Shown: piece after piece, positions 17,951-26,333 of the stretch
Position numbering within the stretch: the first letter of the stretch is position 1
How the letters are laid out: every line of letters begins with the position of its first letter
NCBI GenBank assembly: GCA_035629025.1
Contig: DASPIU010000061.1
Coordinates: 1 to 64,000, forward strand
Source of the DNA: Stenotrophomonas_A sp035629025
Lineage (GTDB): Bacteria > Pseudomonadota > Gammaproteobacteria > Xanthomonadales > Xanthomonadaceae
Reading direction: 5' to 3'
DNA length: 64,000 nucleotides
Program-made: the position numbers and the translations under genes
Notes under the pieces: generated by a model
What the model saw: the letters and a program-made list of their open reading frames with translations, nothing else
Databases searched by the model: none
Told to the model about the DNA's origin: nothing

Positions 17951-18142
17951 TCAGTCCAGCTCCACCATCTCGAAATCGTCCTTGGTCACGCCGCAATCCG
18001 GGCAGGTCCAGGTATCGGGAATGTCTTCCCAGCGCGTGCCCGGGGCAATGCCCTCTTCCGGCAGCCCGTCCTGCTCGCGGTAGATGAATCCACACACCAC
18101 GCACATCCAGTTGCGGTAGGTGGTCGCGGTCACGTCGCTCAT
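17951..18142 (-). CDS. Rubredoxin
   Basis: A 63-residue one-iron electron carrier. The iron ligands C14-VV-C17 and C47-PD-C50 are spaced as in classical rubredoxins, with the surrounding YREQDGLPEEGIAPGTRWED and IPDTW typical. The partner (alkane hydroxylase, rubredoxin reductase or flavodiiron protein) is not in the window. The frame is open upstream, but ATG 18142 gives the compact family start. It is divergent from thiE with only 70 bases between starts. Confidence 0.95.
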   Translation of the reverse strand: MSDVTATTYRNWMCVVCGFIYREQDGLPEEGIAPGTRWEDIPDTWTCPDCGVTKDDFEMVELD

Positions 18143-18212
18143 TGGATAATTGCGGCTACTGTCGGGCGGAGGGGCATTGTCCCACCCCGCCCGCCGCATC
18201 GGAAGCTCGCTG

Positions 18213-18860
18213 ATGAACCCGCACCTGGCCCGCCGTGGCCTGTACCTGATCACCCCCGACGAGACCGACACCCCGCGGCTGCTGGCGCGCACCGCGCCGC
18301 TGCTGGCCGGCGTGACCTGGCTGCAATACCGGAACAAGGCCGTGGATGCCGCCACCCGCCAGCTCCAGGCCGGCGCGCTGGCGGCGCTGTGCCGCGAACA
18401 CGGCGTGCCGCTGATCGTCAACGACGATGCACAGCTGGCGCAGGCGGTGGGTGCCGACGGCGTGCATCTGGGCGAGGACGACGGCGATATCGCCGCCGCG
18501 CGCACCCTGCTCGGGCCGCGGGCGCTGATCGGCGCCTCCTGCTACGACCAGCTGGCGCTGGCGCAACGCGCAGTCGCGGCAGGTGCCAATTACGTCGCCT
18601 TTGGCGCGTTCTTCCCCAGCCGCAGCAAGCAGGGCACGCGCCACGCCGAACCGGCGCTGCTCGACGGCGCCGCGAAGTTGGGCGTGCCGCGGGTGGCGAT
18701 CGGCGGCATCACCCCGGACAATGGCCAGGCACTGGTCGACGCCGGCGCCGACCTGCTCGCGGTCATCAGCGGCGTGTATTCGGCGCCCGATCCCCTCGCC
18801 GCCCTGCGCGCCTACCGCGGCTGCTTTGACGCCGCTCACCCTACCCGGACCCATCGATGA
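18213..18860 (+). CDS. thiE: Thiamine phosphate synthase
   Basis: Joins HMP-PP and thiazole phosphate to make thiamine monophosphate. The 215-residue TIM-barrel shows QYRNK (38-42), VNDD (69-72, magnesium/diphosphate), GVHLGEDD (83-90), FFPSRSKQ (133-140) and IGGITPDN (163-170). ATG 18213 is the family-like start. It is coupled to hemL by an ATGA overlap, a common xanthomonad pairing. The other thiamine gene in the window, thiC, is 33 kb away with its own TPP riboswitch; none was seen before thiE. Confidence 0.95.
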   Translation: MNPHLARRGLYLITPDETDTPRLLARTAPLLAGVTWLQYRNKAVDAATRQLQAGALAALCREHGVPLIVNDDAQLAQAVGADGVHLGEDDGDIAAARTLLGPRALIGASCYDQLALAQRAVAAGANYVAFGAFFPSRSKQGTRHAEPALLDGAAKLGVPRVAIGGITPDNGQALVDAGADLLAVISGVYSAPDPLAALRAYRGCFDAAHPTRTHR

Positions 18861-20149
18861 ACCACGAACGCTCGCATGCCCTGTTCCACCGCGCCCAGCA
18901 GCTGATCCCGGGAGGCGTGAACTCGCCGGTCCGCGCGTTCCGTTCGGTAGGCGGCGAGCCGTTCTTCGTGCAGCGTGCCGACGGCGCCTACCTGTTCGAT
19001 GTCGATGGCAACCGCTACATCGACTACGTCGGTTCCTGGGGGCCGATGATCGCCGGTCACAACCATCCGGCGGTACGCGAGGCGGTCGAGCGCGCGGTGC
19101 GCGATGGGCTGTCATACGGCGCGCCGTGCGCGGCGGAAGTGACGATGGCTGAAACCATCACCCGCCTGGTGCCGTCGTGCGAGATGGTGCGCATGGTCAA
19201 CTCCGGCACCGAGGCCACGTTGTCGGCGGTGCGGCTGGCGCGTGGCGCGACTGGCCGCAGCCGCATCGTCAAGTTCGAGGGCTGCTATCACGGGCATGGC
19301 GATTCGTTCCTGGTCAAGGCCGGCAGCGGGATGCTCACGCTGGGCGTGCCGACCTCGCCGGGTGTGCCGGCCGGCCTGAGCGAATTGACCGCGACGCTGA
19401 GCTACAACGACTTCGAGGGCGCCACGGCGCTGTTCGACGAGATCGGTGGCGAGATCGCCGCGCTGATCATCGAGCCAGTGGTCGGCAATGCCAATTGCAT
19501 CCCGCCGCTGCCCGGCTATCTGCAGCACCTGCGCGAGCTGTGCACGCGGCATGGCGCGCTGCTGATCTTCGACGAAGTGATGACCGGCTTCCGCGTGGCC
19601 CTGGGCGGGGCGCAGGCGCATTACGGCATCACGCCTGACCTGACCACGTTCGGCAAGATCATTGGCGGCGGCATGCCGGTGGGTGCGTATGGCGGCCGCC
19701 GCGAATTGATGTCGCAGATCGCGCCAGCTGGCCCGATCTATCAGGCGGGCACGCTGAGCGGCAACCCGGTGGCGATGGCCGCGGGCCTGGCGATGCTGGA
19801 GCTGGTGCAGGCGCCGGACTTCCATCGGCAATTGTCGGAGGCGACGGCGCGGCTGTGCGAAGGGCTGGAAGCGGCCGCGGGCGAAGCCGGCGTGCCGGTG
19901 ACGACGAACCAGGTCGGGCCGATGTTCGGGCTGTTCTTCACCGCCGAGAAGGTCAGCAGTTATGCGCAGGCCACGGCTTGCGACATTGCGGCGTTCAATC
20001 GCTTCTTCCACGCGATGCTGGAACGCGGAGTATTCCTGGCGCCGTCGGCGTACGAGGCAGGCTTTGTTTCCAGCGCGCACGATGCGGCGGTGATCGATGA
20101 GACGCTTAAGGCGGCGCGCGAGGCATTCGGCGTGGTGGCCGCGGGCTGA
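18857..20149 (+). CDS. hemL: Glutamate-1-semialdehyde 2,1-aminomutase
   Basis: PLP enzyme making 5-aminolevulinate from glutamate-1-semialdehyde in the C5 heme pathway. The full 430-residue length is present. Signatures are LIPGGVNSPVRAF at the N-terminus, NSGTEATLSAVRLARG, LLIFDEVMTGFRVA and the PLP lysine K267 in TFGKIIGGGMPVGAYGG. It starts inside the thiE stop. The terminal codons are followed within 30 bases by the end of the convergent azurin gene. Confidence 0.97.
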   Translation: MNHERSHALFHRAQQLIPGGVNSPVRAFRSVGGEPFFVQRADGAYLFDVDGNRYIDYVGSWGPMIAGHNHPAVREAVERAVRDGLSYGAPCAAEVTMAETITRLVPSCEMVRMVNSGTEATLSAVRLARGATGRSRIVKFEGCYHGHGDSFLVKAGSGMLTLGVPTSPGVPAGLSELTATLSYNDFEGATALFDEIGGEIAALIIEPVVGNANCIPPLPGYLQHLRELCTRHGALLIFDEVMTGFRVALGGAQAHYGITPDLTTFGKIIGGGMPVGAYGGRRELMSQIAPAGPIYQAGTLSGNPVAMAAGLAMLELVQAPDFHRQLSEATARLCEGLEAAAGEAGVPVTTNQVGPMFGLFFTAEKVSSYAQATACDIAAFNRFFHAMLERGVFLAPSAYEAGFVSSAHDAAVIDETLKAAREAFGVVAAG

Positions 20150-20178
20150 AGATGGCGGGCGGCGGATGTGCGGTGCGC

Positions 20179-20625
20179 TCAGCCGAAGCTGAGGGTGCCG
20201 CGCATGAGGGCGAAGTGGCCAGGGAATGAGCAGAAGAAGCTGTAGGCCTGGCCTTTGCGCAGCAACTTGGTGGAAAAGCGCACGCTGGTGGTCTGGCCGC
20301 CGCCGATGAGTTTGGTATGGGCGATCACGCGAGGGTCGCCGGGGGGCAGGTAGTCGTCTTCAAAGCGGGCACGCATGCCGGCCATGGCAACGGGTTGCAG
20401 ATCGGCGCTGCGGGTGAGGACCCAGTTGTGGCCCATGGCCTTGGCCGAGAGGGTGCCGGTGTGGTGGAGGGTGACGACGGCTTCGGTGCAATCGGGGGCG
20501 ACGTTGATGGCGGTGGTGTCAAAGCGCATCTGGTCGTTGCTGTTGATGGTGAAGGTGCAGGTTCGTGCAGACGCTGCGGGTGCGATGGTGGCGGTCAGCA
20601 GGATCAGGATGGGCAGGGTTTTCAT
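20179..20625 (-). CDS. azu: Azurin (type I blue copper protein)
   Basis: Periplasmic electron carrier. The 148-residue precursor has a signal peptide ending ...APAASA, giving a mature protein of about 128 residues, the usual azurin size. Copper ligands are all present: H66 in MGHNW, C132 in FFCSFPGH, H137 and M141, with spacing identical to classical azurins, and C23/C46 can form the structural disulfide. It is monocistronic, convergent with hemL. The redox partner, such as cytochrome c551 or nitrite reductase, is not in view. Confidence 0.96.
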   Translation of the reverse strand: MKTLPILILLTATIAPAASARTCTFTINSNDQMRFDTTAINVAPDCTEAVVTLHHTGTLSAKAMGHNWVLTRSADLQPVAMAGMRARFEDDYLPPGDPRVIAHTKLIGGGQTTSVRFSTKLLRKGQAYSFFCSFPGHFALMRGTLSFG

Positions 20626-20752
20626 CGCCGGGATTCCTTGGGCTTTCAGGTCATTCTAGGAAGCCTGGCGCAGCGGCTGGGCGTGACGGGATGTCGCAGT
20701 TTGCTGGACGCACTTGCTGGATACGGCGGCCATGGGTTTCCCGCGCAGCGGC

Positions 20753-20848
20753 CGGGGGCAGGCCCTGCCAGGACACGCCGTGAATCCATCCATGGAGGCT
20801 CCTAGGCAACATCCATGTTGCCTAGGGTCCTGGCAGGGCCTGCCCCCG
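20753..20848 (+). repeat. Nested-palindrome element, copy 3 (diverged)
   Basis: Outer arms 20753-20774 and 20827-20848 are perfect 22-bp inverses, but carry CCCTGCCAGGAC where copies 1 and 2 have CCCTTTCGGGAC. The inner hairpin is CCTAGGCAAC (20801-20810), loop ATCCAT, GTTGCCTAGG (20817-20826). Both stems differ from the other copies yet stay perfectly paired. The spacer carries GTGAATCCATCCATGG, and CGCCCGACAGTTCAGCGCGG follows. The azurin-GntR gap (20626-20934, 309 bases) holds nothing else recognisable. Confidence 0.87.
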
Positions 20849-20934
20849 ACCGCCCGACAGTTCAGCGCGGGCGGATGGCAAGAGCAACGGCAATGGCGTT
20901 CGGTGGCCATACCGTGGCCAAATCTGGCGGCGTG

Positions 20935-21684
20935 TCAGGTGCGGGAGAAGATGGCGATGACGGCGTCGAGATGGGCGGCCATGGCTTGGCGGGCGGCTTC
21001 GGGGTCGCGGCGCATCAGGGCGTCGAGGATGGCGCGGTGTTCGGTCTCGGAACGGCGCGGCATGTCGGCGGGGGTGTACAGGGTTTGCAGGCGCTGGAAC
21101 AAGGTGCCGTAGCGGTGACCCAGCAGATGGCGCAGCAGCAGGGCGTAGGCCGGGTTGCCGCTGGCTTCGGCGATGCGGATGTGGAACAGACGGTCGCCCG
21201 GATGGGTGCGGGAGCCCTGCAGGTTGTCGTGGACGTTGTGTTCGTAGGCTTCGGCAATGCCGGCCAGTTGTTCGTCCGATGCGTTGAGGGCGGCCAGGGC
21301 GGCGGCTTCGGGTTCGACCAGACGCCGCGCTTCGAGCAGGGCGAAGGGTGGTACCTCGCGCTCGAGGTCCTGGCTCAGGTCCAGTTCCACAGCCAGTTCG
21401 GGGTCGGTCTCCCAGGGTGCGGCAATCTCGTCGGGCTCGTCGGCGGGGCCGGCGCCGGCCAGCACTTCCACGCCGCTGCCCACGCGTACCCGCACCAGGC
21501 CGCCAATCTCCAGGGCGATCAACGCTTCGCGCACCGAGGTGCGGCTCACGCCGAGCAGCCTGGACAGCTCACGCTCCGGGGGCAGGTGGCTGCCCGGCGG
21601 ATACTCGCCAGCCTCGATCGCCGCGCGCAATTGCTCGGCGATCTGCAAGTAGAGGCGGCGGTTCTGGATGGCCTGGATCGGCAT
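20935..21684 (-). CDS. GntR-family (FCD) transcriptional regulator of the fucose operon
   Basis: A 249-residue FadR-subfamily regulator. The winged helix spans about 10-75, with PPERELSRLLGVSRTSVREA as its core, and a C-terminal FCD effector domain covers about 95-240 (LLEARRLVEPEAAALAA, and RLFHIRIAEASGNPAY with metal-binding Asp/His type residues). It is the last gene of the eight-gene fucose operon, 29 bases after fucP. The likely role is repressing the operon until a fucose-derived ligand binds; the ligand is not known from sequence. Confidence 0.9.
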   Translation of the reverse strand: MPIQAIQNRRLYLQIAEQLRAAIEAGEYPPGSHLPPERELSRLLGVSRTSVREALIALEIGGLVRVRVGSGVEVLAGAGPADEPDEIAAPWETDPELAVELDLSQDLEREVPPFALLEARRLVEPEAAALAALNASDEQLAGIAEAYEHNVHDNLQGSRTHPGDRLFHIRIAEASGNPAYALLLRHLLGHRYGTLFQRLQTLYTPADMPRRSETEHRAILDALMRRDPEAARQAMAAHLDAVIAIFSRT

Positions 21685-21713
21685 GCGTCGTGGGTCTCCG
21701 GGAGCCGGCGATT

Positions 21714-22988
21714 CTAGCTTGCGCTCTGGCGTGCGTGCTCTGGGCTGCGCGCGCGGCTGCCAACGAAGCCGTACCAGCAGACGATGGCAAAGCAGGCGGC
21801 GGGAATGACGAAGGCGGTGGCAATGCCGCGCGCGTCGGAAATGGCACCCATCACGTACGGGGCAATCGCGCCGCCGACTATCGACATGATCAGCAGCGAG
21901 GCACCGCGCTTGGTGCTGCCGCCCAGCCCCTGCACGCCGAGGGCGAAGATGGTGGGGAACATGATCGACATGAAGAAGAACACGCCCAGCAGCGCCGGGA
22001 TGTAGACATAGGCATTGCTGCTGGACATCGCCACCGCCACCAGCACCACGTTCGCCGCGCCATAGATGCCCAGCAACTTGCCCGGGGCCACCACCGACAT
22101 CAATGCGGTGCCGAGGAAGCGGCCGACCAGCAGCATCACCATCGCCAGGGACAGCAGGTAGGCGGCCTGCTGCGAGCCGATCGTGCCGCCACGGGTGACG
22201 AAGTTGATGAAGAAGGCACCCACACCGACTTGCGCGGCCACGTAGAAGAACTGCGCAACCACCGCGAACACGAAGTGGCGCTGACGCAGCAGGGGCACCT
22301 TGGCGGCACTCGCATCACCGTCAGCGCCCTTCTCGCGGATGTCCGGCAGCGCGGTGCGCCAGAACAGCACGGCCATGGCCAGCACGACCACGGCGATCGC
22401 CACGTATACCGCGCGCACCGGATCGCTGGCGGCGTCGCCGCCGGCGGCTTCGGCGGGCGTGGCCTGGCGGAAGAACAGCAGGCCGCCAAGCAGCGGACCG
22501 ACGAACTGACCCAGGCCGTTGAACGACTGCGACAGGTTCAGGCGCCGCGCCGCGGTGGCCGGGGCGCCGAGCACAGTGACGTAAGGGTTGGCCGCCGTCT
22601 CCAGACAGCCGAGGCCGCTGGCGATGACGAACAGCGCAAACAGGAACATCGGATAGCTGGCCGAGGCGGTCGCCGGCACGAACAGCAGCGCGCCGGCCGC
22701 GTACAGGCCCAGGCCCAGCAGGATGCCGGTCTTGTAGCCGGCGCGCTCCATCAGCGCCGCCGCCGGCAAGGCCCACAGGAAGTACGCGCCAAAGTAGGCG
22801 GCCTGCAACAGGCCCGACTGCGCATGCGAAACGTGCAACGTTTCCTGGAAGTGCTTGTTGAGCACGTCCAGCAAGCCGTACGACAGACCCCACATGAAGA
22901 ACAGGCTGGTCACCAGGACCAGCGCCAGCACATGGGCGCGGCGGTTGCCGTTGTTCCCTGTCACCGCCTGTCCGGACATCATTTCCAT
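21714..22988 (-). CDS. fucP: L-fucose:H+ symporter FucP-like MFS permease
   Basis: A 424-residue major-facilitator transporter with about 12 hydrophobic segments, importing L-fucose with protons. Family features are SLFFMWGLSYGLLDVLNKHF in the first helix pair, GAYFLWALPAAALMERAGYK, and SQSFNGLGQFVGPLLGGLLF in the middle. The location inside a complete fucose pathway supports the substrate assignment. It lies 37 bases after the mutarotase gene and 29 bases before the regulator gene. Confidence 0.93.
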   Translation of the reverse strand: MEMMSGQAVTGNNGNRRAHVLALVLVTSLFFMWGLSYGLLDVLNKHFQETLHVSHAQSGLLQAAYFGAYFLWALPAAALMERAGYKTGILLGLGLYAAGALLFVPATASASYPMFLFALFVIASGLGCLETAANPYVTVLGAPATAARRLNLSQSFNGLGQFVGPLLGGLLFFRQATPAEAAGGDAASDPVRAVYVAIAVVVLAMAVLFWRTALPDIREKGADGDASAAKVPLLRQRHFVFAVVAQFFYVAAQVGVGAFFINFVTRGGTIGSQQAAYLLSLAMVMLLVGRFLGTALMSVVAPGKLLGIYGAANVVLVAVAMSSSNAYVYIPALLGVFFFMSIMFPTIFALGVQGLGGSTKRGASLLIMSIVGGAIAPYVMGAISDARGIATAFVIPAACFAIVCWYGFVGSRARSPEHARQSAS

Positions 22989-23025
22989 CGTTGCTTCCCT
23001 CCGCTGTGAAATCCCGGCGTGCTTG

Positions 23026-23364
23026 CTACTGCGCGTCGAGATCGAATATCTGCTGCATCGGCGTCCACTTGCGGCCGATCACGCTCCACGGCGTCGGCGC
23101 CTGGTAGCGGTCCATCAGCGCCTCCCATTCGCGGCTGCGCGGATCGCGGGCCAGCCGGAGCGCGAAGCGCCCGGCATCGAAACGGGCGTCGTCGGTGAGC
23201 ATGCGCATGACCAGGCGGGTGCCGAGGCGGAATATCTGCATTTCCAGCACGCCTTCCTCGCGCAGCGCCGCGGCGATCTCGGGCCAGATGCGCCGGTGAT
23301 GTGCTTCGTACTCGGCAATCAGCGCCGGATCATCCTTCAGGTCGAGCGCGAGCAGTTGCTGCAT
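23026..23364 (-). CDS. L-fucose mutarotase (RhaM superfamily)
   Basis: A 112-residue protein of the rhamnose mutarotase superfamily, which interconverts alpha and beta pyranoses. Family pattern: LALDLKDDPALIAEYEAHHR with the conserved His pair, then MQIFRLGTRLVMRM and the C-terminal WEALMDRYQAPTP. In this operon the substrate is most likely L-fucose, as in X. campestris, where a RhaM-like mutarotase belongs to the fucose cluster. It starts 3 bases after the stop of the dehydrogenase gene. Confidence 0.88.
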   Translation of the reverse strand: MQQLLALDLKDDPALIAEYEAHHRRIWPEIAAALREEGVLEMQIFRLGTRLVMRMLTDDARFDAGRFALRLARDPRSREWEALMDRYQAPTPWSVIGRKWTPMQQIFDLDAQ

Positions 23365-23367
23365 GGC

Positions 23368-24141
23368 TCAGGTCGCCGCGCGGTCGAGATGGGTATAGCC
23401 GCCGTCGACGAACACCCATTGGCCGGTGGTATGGCCGGCGCGCGGCGAGAGCAGGAACACGACGTTGTCGGCGATCTCCTCCGGCGTGGTCATGCGGTGG
23501 CCGAGCGGAATGCGCGCGGTGATCTTCTGCAGCTGTGCCTGTGGATCGTCGAAGCTCTGGATCCAGCGCTCGTACAACGGCGTCATCACCTCGGCCGGGA
23601 CGACCGCGTTGACGCGCACGCCGCTGTCGGCAAAGGCCACCGCCCACTCGCGGGTCAGCGCCAGTTGCGCGCCCTTGGCGGCGGTGTAGCCGCTGGTGCG
23701 GCCCTGGCCGGTGACGGCGGTCTTGGAGGAGATGTTGACGATCGCGCCGCGCGCGGCACGCAGGTGCGGCTCGCAGTAATGCGCCATCACGTAGTAGTGG
23801 ATGAGGTTGCGTTGCAGCGAGGCGACAAACGCATCGCGGCCCGCATCCAGGCCGATGTTGTCATTGGCGCCGGCGTTGTTGACCAGGCCATCGACGCGCC
23901 CGAAGCGCGTCACCACCTGCTCGACCACGCCGCGGCAGGCGGCTTCGTCGGTCAGCTCGGCGCGCAGGAACCAGGCCTGCGGCTGCAACGGATGCAGTCC
24001 GGCGATGAAGCCGCCGTCGTCGTTGTGACCCACCGCCACCGGAATGGCGCCCTCTTCGGCGAGGCGGCGGCTGATGGCCGCACCAATGCCCGAGGCGCCA
24101 CCGGTGACGATCACCACCTTGTCGCGCAATTGCAGATCCAT
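23368..24141 (-). CDS. L-fucose dehydrogenase (SDR family)
   Basis: A 257-residue short-chain dehydrogenase that would oxidise L-fucose to L-fucono-1,5-lactone. Seen are the cofactor motif TGGASGIGAAI (14-24), NNAGAND near 87, and the catalytic Ser with YTAAKGAQ. No acidic residue blocks use of NADP; cofactor choice is unclear. It is flanked by the mutarotase and lactonase genes, which handle its substrate and product, and lies 21 bases after the lactonase gene. Another SDR with a different job lies at the head of the operon. Confidence 0.9.
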   Translation of the reverse strand: MDLQLRDKVVIVTGGASGIGAAISRRLAEEGAIPVAVGHNDDGGFIAGLHPLQPQAWFLRAELTDEAACRGVVEQVVTRFGRVDGLVNNAGANDNIGLDAGRDAFVASLQRNLIHYYVMAHYCEPHLRAARGAIVNISSKTAVTGQGRTSGYTAAKGAQLALTREWAVAFADSGVRVNAVVPAEVMTPLYERWIQSFDDPQAQLQKITARIPLGHRMTTPEEIADNVVFLLSPRAGHTTGQWVFVDGGYTHLDRAAT

Positions 24142-24162
24142 GTTCCCTCCCGGTGGAACGGT

Positions 24163-25023
24163 TCAGCGCGTGTCTTGCGCGCCGAGATAGATGGTGCGGG
24201 CATTGCCGCCGAAGATGGCTTCGCGCTGTGCCTCGGGCAGCGGTGCGGCCCAGTCGCGGGCCAGGGCGAGCACCTCGTCGAACGAGGCCGCAAGCTGGCA
24301 CACCGGCCAGTCCGAACCAAACAGCAGGCGGTCGGCGCCAAACAGTGCGTAGGCCAGGTCGAGGTGACGGCGAATGCCTGACAGGTCGAGCGCGCCACCA
24401 GGCTCGCGGTCCGCTTCGGTGACCAGCCCGGAGAGCTTGAGGCTGACATGCGGCAGCGCGGCCAGCGCCTGCATGTCGCTCTCCCAGCGCGCGAACGCGG
24501 CCAGGTCGCCGGAGATGTCCGGCTTGCCGAGGTGGTCGATCACCAGCGGCGCTGCGGCGTGCCGCGCGCAGAACGCGGCCGCCGCATGCAGTTGCTCATG
24601 CCGAAGCAGCACTTCATACACCAGCCCGGCGTCCTGCACCGCCGCCACGCCGCGGTTGAACGCGGCGTCGGCCAGGTACGCGGCTGGGTCGGCCTCGTCC
24701 TGCACCTGGTGGCGGATACCCAGCAGCGGGCCCTGTGCCCGCCAGTGCGCCAGGCGCGCCGCGGCAGCGTCGGCGCGCAGGTCGATCCAGCCCACGACGC
24801 CAGCGATCCATTCGTGCGCGCGCGCCAGCTCCAGCAGCCAGGCGGTATCGGCTTCGTCACTGCGCGCCTGCACGGCGATGGTGGCGGCCACGCCGTGCCG
24901 CTCGCGCAATGGCGCGTAGTCGCCGGGCAGCCAGTCGCGCGCCAGCACGTCCATGCCCGGGCCGATCCACGGATAGGCGTCGGGGTCGTAGCGCCAGTAG
25001 TGCTGGTGGGCGTCGATGATCAC
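24163..25023 (-). CDS. L-fucono-1,5-lactonase (amidohydrolase family)
   Basis: A 286-residue amidohydrolase that would open L-fuconolactone to L-fuconate. The metal-binding IIDAHQHYW has H6 and H8, and VIDHLGKPD and LLFGSDWPV supply the remaining His and Asp. The start is GTG at 25023, preceded by GGAG at a suitable distance; codons further upstream do not match the family. It lies 20 bases after the dehydratase gene. Confidence 0.9.
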   Translation of the reverse strand: MIIDAHQHYWRYDPDAYPWIGPGMDVLARDWLPGDYAPLRERHGVAATIAVQARSDEADTAWLLELARAHEWIAGVVGWIDLRADAAAARLAHWRAQGPLLGIRHQVQDEADPAAYLADAAFNRGVAAVQDAGLVYEVLLRHEQLHAAAAFCARHAAAPLVIDHLGKPDISGDLAAFARWESDMQALAALPHVSLKLSGLVTEADREPGGALDLSGIRRHLDLAYALFGADRLLFGSDWPVCQLAASFDEVLALARDWAAPLPEAQREAIFGGNARTIYLGAQDTR

Positions 25024-25043
25024 AGGCAGCTCCCGGGTTCGTA

Positions 25044-26333
25044 TCAGCCGCGGAACAGATAGGTGTCCAGCGACTCGGGCTTCATCTCGATGGAGAAGCC
25101 CGGGGCGTCCGGCACCTGGTAAGCCGCATTGCGTACCACGCAGGGATCGACGAAATGCTCGTGCAGATGGTCGACGAATTCGGTCACCCGGCCTTCGACG
25201 CTGCCAGCCACGCACAGGTAGTCGATCATCGCCAGATGCTGCACGTATTCGCACAGGCCCACGCCACCGGCATGCGGGCACACCACCTTGCCGTACTTGG
25301 CTGCCATCAGCAGCACGGCGAGGATTTCGTTGACGCCGCCCAGGCGGCAGGCGTCGATCTGCACCACGTCAATCGCGTCACGGGTGATGAACTGCTTGAA
25401 CAGGATGCGGTTCTGGCACATCTCGCCCGTGGCGACCTGGATCGGCGCGATCGCCTGGCGGATGCTGCGGTGCGCCTCGATGTCGTCCGGGCTGGTCGGC
25501 TCCTCGATGAACCATGGCTTGGCGAAGGCCAGCGCCTTGACCCACTCGATGGCGGTGCCGGTTTCCCAGACCTGGTTTGCATCGATCATCAGCTTGCGCT
25601 CCCAGCCGATCACCTCGCGGGCGATGCCGACGCGGCGGATGTCGTCCTGCAGGTTGGCGCCGACCTTGAGCTTGATATGGCTGTAGCCCTCGTCCACCGC
25701 CTCCTGGCACAGGCGGCGCAGCTTGTCGTCGCTGTAGCCGAGCCAGCCGGCCGAGGTGGTGTAGCACGGGTAGCCGTGCTCGCGCAGGCATTGCAGGCGC
25801 TGCGCCTTGCCCGGTGCCTGCGCGCGCAGCAGCGCCAGCGCCTCGTCGGGAGTGATGCAGTCGCTGAGGTAGCGGAAGTCGATGCAGCGGACGAATTCCT
25901 CCGGGCTCATGTCGGCCACCAGCTGCCATACCGGCTTGCCTTCGGCCTTGGCCCACAGGTCCCACACGGCGTTGACCACCGCGCCGGTGGCCAGGTGGAT
26001 CGCGCCCTTGTCCGGGCCGATCCAGCGCAGCTGGCTGTCGGAGGTGACGTGGCGCCAGAACGCGCCCATGTCCGCGGCAATGTCCTGCAGCTTCAGGCCG
26101 ATGACCAGGTGCTCCATCGCCTTGATCGCCGCGCAGCAGATTTCGTTGCCGCGGCCGATGGTGAAGGTCAGGCCATGGCCCTTGAGCGCGTCGTGGTCGG
26201 TGTCGAGGATGACGTAGGCGGCCGAATAGTCCGGGTCCGGGTTCATCGCATCGGAGCCGTCGAGCTGCTGCGAGGTCGGGAAGCGCACGTCGAGCACGCG
26301 CATGCCGGTGATGGTGGCCTGGCGAATGCTCAT
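25044..26333 (-). CDS. L-fuconate dehydratase (enolase superfamily)
   Basis: Dehydrates L-fuconate to 2-keto-3-deoxy-L-fuconate. The 429-residue product has the superfamily's catalytic residues: HIKLKVGAN (KxK), MIDANQVWE (metal Asp), WFIEEPTSPDD and TGEMCQNR (metal Glu), and CPHAGGVG (His). The close resemblance to the X. campestris fuconate dehydratase pattern (SDSQLRWIGPDKG) supports the assignment. It starts within the stop of the hydrolase gene (ATGA), so translation is coupled. Confidence 0.94.
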   Translation of the reverse strand: MSIRQATITGMRVLDVRFPTSQQLDGSDAMNPDPDYSAAYVILDTDHDALKGHGLTFTIGRGNEICCAAIKAMEHLVIGLKLQDIAADMGAFWRHVTSDSQLRWIGPDKGAIHLATGAVVNAVWDLWAKAEGKPVWQLVADMSPEEFVRCIDFRYLSDCITPDEALALLRAQAPGKAQRLQCLREHGYPCYTTSAGWLGYSDDKLRRLCQEAVDEGYSHIKLKVGANLQDDIRRVGIAREVIGWERKLMIDANQVWETGTAIEWVKALAFAKPWFIEEPTSPDDIEAHRSIRQAIAPIQVATGEMCQNRILFKQFITRDAIDVVQIDACRLGGVNEILAVLLMAAKYGKVVCPHAGGVGLCEYVQHLAMIDYLCVAGSVEGRVTEFVDHLHEHFVDPCVVRNAAYQVPDAPGFSIEMKPESLDTYLFRG

